NCBI RefSeq assembly: GCF_047200635.1
Contig: NZ_JBJZOI010000024.1
Span: 1 to 64,000 of the forward strand
Origin: Saccharopolyspora_C sp047200635
GTDB taxonomy: Bacteria; Actinomycetota; Actinomycetes; Mycobacteriales; Pseudonocardiaceae
Direction: 5' to 3'
DNA length: 64,000 nucleotides
Shown: positions 60,901 to 64,000 of the stretch, piece by piece
Position numbering within the stretch: position 1 is the stretch's first letter
Layout of the letters: the number at the start of each line of letters is the position of its first letter
Translations under genes and position numbers: made by a program
Notes under the pieces: generated by a model
Databases searched by the model: none
Told to the model about the DNA's origin: nothing
What the model saw: the letters and a program-made list of their open reading frames with translations, nothing else

Positions 60901-60994
60901 GCCAGTCCTCAGGTGCGGCCTGCAACAGCAGGACGCCGATCCTGCGGGCTATCTGTTCCTGCTCTTCCGGACTGATCGCTGTCGGACGCGACAT
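57917..60994 (-). CDS. Giant TNT-domain protein with N-terminal YezG/DUF600-like domain
   Basis: 1025 residues, no signal peptide or membrane segment. Residues 1-150 (QIARRIGVLLLQAAPEDWQQ ... SSYRIDINFDAE) resemble the YezG/DUF600 immunity fold. About 215-330 is a second domain with WHTDGTWVWPGAVPYYLVQYG. Near 500-585 lies a third small domain. A 300-residue Pro/Gln/Gly linker leads to a C-terminal TNT domain (about 915-1025): ELDRFGDPAGN, QRSLPP (Arg958), WFEQPGGGTAYVLPG. TNT domains hydrolyse NAD. Where CpnT has GGG-x-Gln this has Ala997. ATG with GGGGGAGG spaced nine bases. Activity and secretion route unknown. Confidence 0.8.
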   Translation of the reverse strand: MSRPTAISPEEQEQIARRIGVLLLQAAPEDWQQITVEYRATGEYQDLLGEVAAQDGGTEPWEPPEELWEIFEHLREGMYRPDVGTWLSALYVVERPSSYRIDINFDAEPQWQRPLPRAAYVDELRRYPRTDDNVPDWMREKLDAAAAPAEPGPAPHEPAGQGGAELPSRATADRSAPEPQRAEQAPEPAQAADSPIGQAAPEPGTAFRTALVFDDFDEQGRPLVATRAPVHQDEAGALRHYLENAPIVLASRDNDDDLLDPNAPASVPSTWHTDGTWVWPGAVPYYLVQYGVPPEPELVEHIRSRRFALTEVDDRTRDAAVRELFDQPDFDAGADDRFEDDRFEDDQATGETPRVDEGFAVRLPAPEQQGSATETGFASAGAPPRRQESPFHDELPRRDDLGRREDLAPREDLASREDLASREDLAPMDDRPLREEPRREGALDREPPLLTHGAEQHGEPPLITHGAERVDEAPAGLAPEDDVAESSRHGRGSADEEDLDDTQAVLARLHDRLTELDVDSREYRVGSHSPDARCLLRDEPGWVVTAGEDDLHGDVRFDHADQAAAFLLGCLLLSSTAPLPAAEDQRRGSLPEAPEQEEAETAAEAEPANEIAAPVAAAEPAEPAPAQSSPAPGSSSDSGRFAAFGSTPDSPAEGLFTAEQHEEPEPAPEEPARAETPAEPVAQEEPEQARTAVGDLPKRGASTPEPPQRQPAPGTGGHFLFTANQASAEPDAAEGTDHPQGADAEATRFQPMPPPAQQPGPNGSAAPNGFAPNQVPPGPHGPGQQGPGQQPHPGQQGPAPAQQGPAQQGPNQPLPQRGQRPEPEGGRPGAPGPQGPHGGPGAAPTGGADRRPGPPGPGMAGPPRQGPQGQGAPAQGEQQARPGGPIKRPPQNGPGEQQGPPQQQGGGGANIQPLRGEPPLTLYRDRRSLVLQPGTELDRFGDPAGNVTYAAHTPYNQRSLPPQWSGRPYAAFRVQRPLQALRGTAVPWFEQPGGGTAYVLPGPLTELVADGTLQEIQDAQRPPME
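59717..59788 (-). repeat. 18-bp coding tandem repeat (REDLA units)
   Basis: Four units of GGCCAGGTCTTCCCGGGA, the first two identical and the next with increasing differences, encoding repeats of (S/P)REDLA in the linker of the TNT-domain protein. A likely variable-number locus. Confidence 0.85.
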
Positions 60995-61236
60995 GGGTGA
61001 CATCCTCCCCCTCTCAACCGGGCCCACCGACCCCGCCCCGCGAGAACGCTACTCGAAGGGTGGATCGTGGTGTGTCGTCCCGGGTGAGTTCGGTGCAGTG
61101 CGGTCGGCGCCGTGACATCGGCGATGATCGTCGGGTGGGCGGGTTCCGAGCACCAAAGCCTGCCTTGCGGATGCTCCGAGCGACATCACACCACCAGGTG
61201 TGATCCACCGCGCGGGAAATCGGTGGCCGTCACAGC

Positions 61237-62502
61237 GTGCCGCCGGGCACAGTGTTCCCGGTGCTGCGCCCCTACTTCCTGCTCGCCCGGGTCCCGCACG
61301 CCTTCGCGCTGCTCAGCGCGTCGCTCCTGGCCCGGATGCACCAGCCCGCGATCAGCCTGGTGCTCACCTTCCTGATCGCCGACCGCACGGGCTCCTACGC
61401 GGCGGGCGGTGTGGTCGGGGGTGCGATCACGGTGGCGCAGGCGGTGGCCGCCCCGCTGCGCGGGCGCGCGGCGGACCGGACGGGACCGGGGCGGGTGCTG
61501 GTGATCACGGGCTGCGGTTACGGGCTCGGTCTCGCGCTGCTGGCGTTCCTGGCCGGGCCGGAGGGCTGGCTGCCCGCCGAGAACTGGTGGCTGCTGGTGC
61601 CGGTCGCTGCGGCCACCGGGTTGTCGTTCCCGCCGGCCGGGCAGGTCGGCCGCGCGATGTGGCTGCGGATCGCGGACGGGCCCGCCCGGCGGGCGGCGTT
61701 CGCGGTGGAGGCGACCGCGCAGGAGCTGCTGTTCGTGATCGCGCCGATCCTCGCGGCCTTCGCGGTGGCCGCGCAGGGCGCGTTCGCGGCGACGCTGTGG
61801 TGCGCCGCGGTCGGAGCGCTCGGTCCGGTGGTGTTCGCCCTCGTGCTGCGGCGGGCCGGGATCACGGCGGCTCCAGCGGGGGAACGGTCCCGCGCCGCGC
61901 GGCGGCTGCTGGCGGTGCCGGGTTTCGCCCTCGCCCTCGGGTTCACCTGCCTCATGATCGCCGGGGTGGTCGCGGTGGACCTGCTGATCGTGGGCTGGTC
62001 GCGGGATCGCGGCGCCCCGGAGCTGGCGGGCTACCTCGCCGCGGTGTGGGCGGTCGGGTCGCTGATCGGCGGGCTGCTGCTGGGCGCGGCGCGCGGGCGG
62101 CCCCGGTTGTGGCTGCGCGGGGCGCTGGTCGCGACCGGGCTGCTCGCGCTGGTGCCGGTGCTGCCGCCGGTGGCCGATCCCGGTTCGCCGTGGGTGGTGG
62201 GTGCGGTGCTCCTGGTCGGCGGCCTGGGGATCGCGCCGATGTTCGCGGCGAACAACGCGCAGCTCGGGGAGCTCGCGCCGGACGGGCGGCGGGCGGAGGC
62301 CTTCGGCTGGCTGGGCAGCGCGGGCACGGCCGGGGCGGCGCTGGCGGCCCCGCTGACCGGGGCGCTGCTGGACGTGGCCGGTCCGGCCGCGGCCGCGGCG
62401 ACGGGGGCGTCCCTCGCTTTCGCGGCGGTGTGCCTCGCCGCACATCCGAACCTGCGCGGCTCGCGCCCGGCGCCAGCGGCGGAGGACACTGCCGTCACGT
62501 GA
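61237..62502 (+). CDS. MFS transporter
   Basis: 421 residues with about 12 membrane segments and the cytoplasmic loop LRGRAADRTGPGRVL between segments 2 and 3, typical of major facilitator drug/metabolite exporters. Start uncertain: GTG 61237 gives MPPGTVFPVLRPYF, and a GTG 15 bases later is possible; no RBS. Overlaps the next gene by four bases (GTGA). Substrate unknown. Confidence 0.85.
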   Translation: MPPGTVFPVLRPYFLLARVPHAFALLSASLLARMHQPAISLVLTFLIADRTGSYAAGGVVGGAITVAQAVAAPLRGRAADRTGPGRVLVITGCGYGLGLALLAFLAGPEGWLPAENWWLLVPVAAATGLSFPPAGQVGRAMWLRIADGPARRAAFAVEATAQELLFVIAPILAAFAVAAQGAFAATLWCAAVGALGPVVFALVLRRAGITAAPAGERSRAARRLLAVPGFALALGFTCLMIAGVVAVDLLIVGWSRDRGAPELAGYLAAVWAVGSLIGGLLLGAARGRPRLWLRGALVATGLLALVPVLPPVADPGSPWVVGAVLLVGGLGIAPMFAANNAQLGELAPDGRRAEAFGWLGSAGTAGAALAAPLTGALLDVAGPAAAAATGASLAFAAVCLAAHPNLRGSRPAPAAEDTAVT

Positions 62503-63446
62503 CCTCAGCACCTCGTTCCCCCGCCGCCGCCCGCGGTCTCGGCCTGCTCGGGGCCGTCGCGGTCGGGGTGGTCCTCGCCGTGCAGTCCCGGCTCAACGGC
62601 GCGCTCGGCGCCCGGTTGGGCGATGGGCTCGGAGCGGCGCTGATCTCGTTCGGAACCGGCCTGGTGGTGCTGCTGGCCGCCGCCGCCTTCCTGCCGGTGG
62701 CGCGGCGCGGCCTGCGGCGGGTGGGTGCGGCGCTGCGCGATGGCGGAATGCGCTGGTGGCAGTGCCTCGGTGGGGTCGCGGGCGGTTTCCTGGTGTTCGG
62801 CCAGGGCCTGTCGGCGGCCGCCCTCGGCGTCGCGCTGTTCACGGTGGCCGTGGTCGCCGGACAGGTCGGCAGCGGGCTCGTGGTGGACCGGCTGGGGCTG
62901 GGTCCGGCGGGGCCGCAGCGGGTCACCGCCCCTCGGGTGGCGGGCGCCGCGCTGGCGGTGGTCGCGGTGCTGGTGGCGGTGTGGGACGAGCTGACCGGCG
63001 CGGGCGTGAGCTGGCTGCTCGCGGTGCCCGCGCTGGCCGGGATCGGGGTGGCCTGGCAGCAGGCGGTGAACGGCCGGGTCAAGCAGACCGCGGGTTCGCC
63101 GGCCTCCGCCGCCCTGATCAACTTCGCGGTCGGCGCGGTGGCGCTGCTGATCGCCTGGCTGGTGGAGGTCGCCGTGCGCGGCCTGCCGGCCGGGCTGCCG
63201 GGCGAACCGTGGCTCTACCTCGGGGGCGTGCTGGGCATCTTCGTCATCGGGGGCGCCGCCGCCCTGGTGCACCGCACCGGTGTGCTGGTGCTGAGCATGG
63301 GCATGGTCGCCGGGCAGCTGTTCGGCGCGCTGCTGCTGGACTTCCTGGTCCCCGCTCCCGGCACCGAGGTCGCCCCCACGACGGTGTTCGGAGTGCTGCT
63401 CACCTTCCTCGCGGTGGCGGTGGCCTCCGTCCCGGGCCGCTCCTGA
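62499..63446 (+). CDS. DMT-family (YdcZ/DUF606 type) transporter
   Basis: 315 residues with ten membrane segments in two DUF606 repeats (VGVVLAVQSRLNGALGARLGD in the first; GIGVAWQQAVNGRVKQTAGSP in the second, each with a polar N-G motif). Fused two-repeat form of YdcZ. GTG start inside the MFS stop, so co-translated with it. Substrate unknown. Confidence 0.85.
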   Translation: MTSAPRSPAAARGLGLLGAVAVGVVLAVQSRLNGALGARLGDGLGAALISFGTGLVVLLAAAAFLPVARRGLRRVGAALRDGGMRWWQCLGGVAGGFLVFGQGLSAAALGVALFTVAVVAGQVGSGLVVDRLGLGPAGPQRVTAPRVAGAALAVVAVLVAVWDELTGAGVSWLLAVPALAGIGVAWQQAVNGRVKQTAGSPASAALINFAVGAVALLIAWLVEVAVRGLPAGLPGEPWLYLGGVLGIFVIGGAAALVHRTGVLVLSMGMVAGQLFGALLLDFLVPAPGTEVAPTTVFGVLLTFLAVAVASVPGRS

Positions 63447-63533
63447 GCGCCCGGCCGGGCACCGCACGAGTTCGCCGGGCGGGACGCGAGGCGCACGTTC
63501 GGGTGCGGGGTGGGTCTGCCACGATGGTCAACC

Positions 63534-64000
63534 GTGAGCGCGACCATCCTCGACGGCAAGGCCACCAAGAACGCGATCTACGACGAGCTGCGGGAGCGCG
63601 TGGACCGGCTCGCCGAGCGCGGCGTCACCCCGGGGCTCGGGACCGTGCTGGTCGGTGAGGACCCGGGATCGCAGTCCTACGTGCGCGGCAAGCACAACGA
63701 CTGCGCGAAGATCGGCATCGCCTCGCTGCGCCGGGACCTGCCCGCCGAGAGCACCCAGGCCGAGCTGGAGGCCGTCCTCGACGACCTCAACGCCGACCCG
63801 GCCTGCACCGGCTACATCGTGCAGCTGCCGCTGCCGGAGCACCTCGACGCCGGGCCGCTGCTGGAGCGGGTCGCGCCGGACAAGGACGCCGACGGGCTGC
63901 ACCCGATCAGCCTCGGCCGCCTGGTGCTCGGCGAGCCCGGGCCGCTGCCCTGCACCCCGCGCGGCATCGTGGAGCTGCTGCGGCGCCACGAGGTCCCGCT
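63534..64000 (+). CDS. folD: Methylenetetrahydrofolate dehydrogenase/cyclohydrolase FolD (3' end outside window)
   Basis: The first 155 residues are present: ATILDGKATKNAIYDEL, then VGEDPGSQSYVRGKHNDCAKIGI with the catalytic Tyr and Lys, and the signature YIVQLPLPEHLD and PDKDADGLHP. It makes 10-formyl-THF, the donor for purN and purH encoded in this window. GTG start; the NADP domain lies beyond the edge. Confidence 0.97.
   Translation, partial: MSATILDGKATKNAIYDELRERVDRLAERGVTPGLGTVLVGEDPGSQSYVRGKHNDCAKIGIASLRRDLPAESTQAELEAVLDDLNADPACTGYIVQLPLPEHLDAGPLLERVAPDKDADGLHPISLGRLVLGEPGPLPCTPRGIVELLRRHEVP

Noticed and set aside
61206..61222. Single CGCGGGAAATCG near the MFS transporter as a sixth copy of the 55-kb repeat
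   Set aside because: Only one half of the palindrome is present, which is expected by chance.

Overview
This is high-GC (about 70-75 %) DNA with GTG starts, many 1- or 4-base stop/start overlaps and strong G/C bias at third codon positions, so it comes from an actinomycete. Gene order matches two conserved actinobacterial blocks. The first is groES-groEL1-whiB3-(bldM)-sigD-rsdA-DUF5319-guaB-guaB3-choD-like-guaA, as at Mycobacterium tuberculosis Rv3418c-Rv3396c. The second is chorismate mutase-pcrA-M23 peptidase-sucC-sucD-DUF5336-perM-purN-purH, as at Rv0948c-Rv0957. A BldM regulator and filamentous-type WhiB/SigD genes point to a sporulating or filamentous member, probably Pseudonocardiales (Saccharopolyspora-like). 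That placement is inference from gene content only.

Layout. 1-2.3 kb: a carnitine-degradation operon (thioesterase, carnitine dehydrogenase, beta-keto acid cleavage enzyme) on the minus strand, then a YdcF/SanA-like membrane protein. 3.0-3.9 kb has no gene. 3.75-6.05 kb: CIRCE-controlled groES and groEL1. 6.2-11.4 kb: a developmental/stress cluster (whiB3, a MerR/B12-fold regulator, bldM, sigD, anti-sigma rsdA). 11.4-18.6 kb: DUF5319 and guanine-nucleotide synthesis (guaB, guaB3, guaA) with a GMC oxidoreductase. 18.7-26.7 kb: accessory functions (GH16 glucanase with LacI repressor, a PspC/two-component envelope module, EamA exporter with LysR). 26.7-32.4 kb: two duplicated membrane Ser/Thr kinases and two membrane proteins with related extracellular domains. 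32.4-33.8 kb: an SDR and a small membrane protein. 33.8-48.7 kb: chorismate mutase, pcrA, a methyltransferase, M23 peptidase, sucCD, envelope proteins, purN and purH. 48.7-55.1 kb: the SOS mutasome imuA'-imuB-dnaE2. 55.1-64 kb: a tandem palindromic repeat array, M20 peptidase, universal stress protein, mfpA, a 1025-residue TNT-toxin-domain protein, two transporters and the start of folD.

The strongest unusual signals are these. (1) A leaderless 25-codon leader peptide containing Phe-Phe-Tyr precedes chorismate mutase, with a pause hairpin, a possible antiterminator and a terminator: a compact ribosome-mediated attenuator. (2) Five copies of a 19-bp interrupted palindrome repeat every 41-44 bp (about four helical turns) between dnaE2 and the M20 peptidase gene. 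(3) A TNT-type NAD glycohydrolase domain lies at the end of a giant Pro/Gln-rich protein that starts with a YezG/DUF600-like immunity-type domain. (4) Two LexA boxes flank the mutasome promoter, followed by a roughly 340-nt structured leader. (5) A developmental regulatory island contains degenerate sensors: a receiver without its Asp, a B12 fold without its His and with the only in-frame TTA codon I found, and a perfect CRP-like box.
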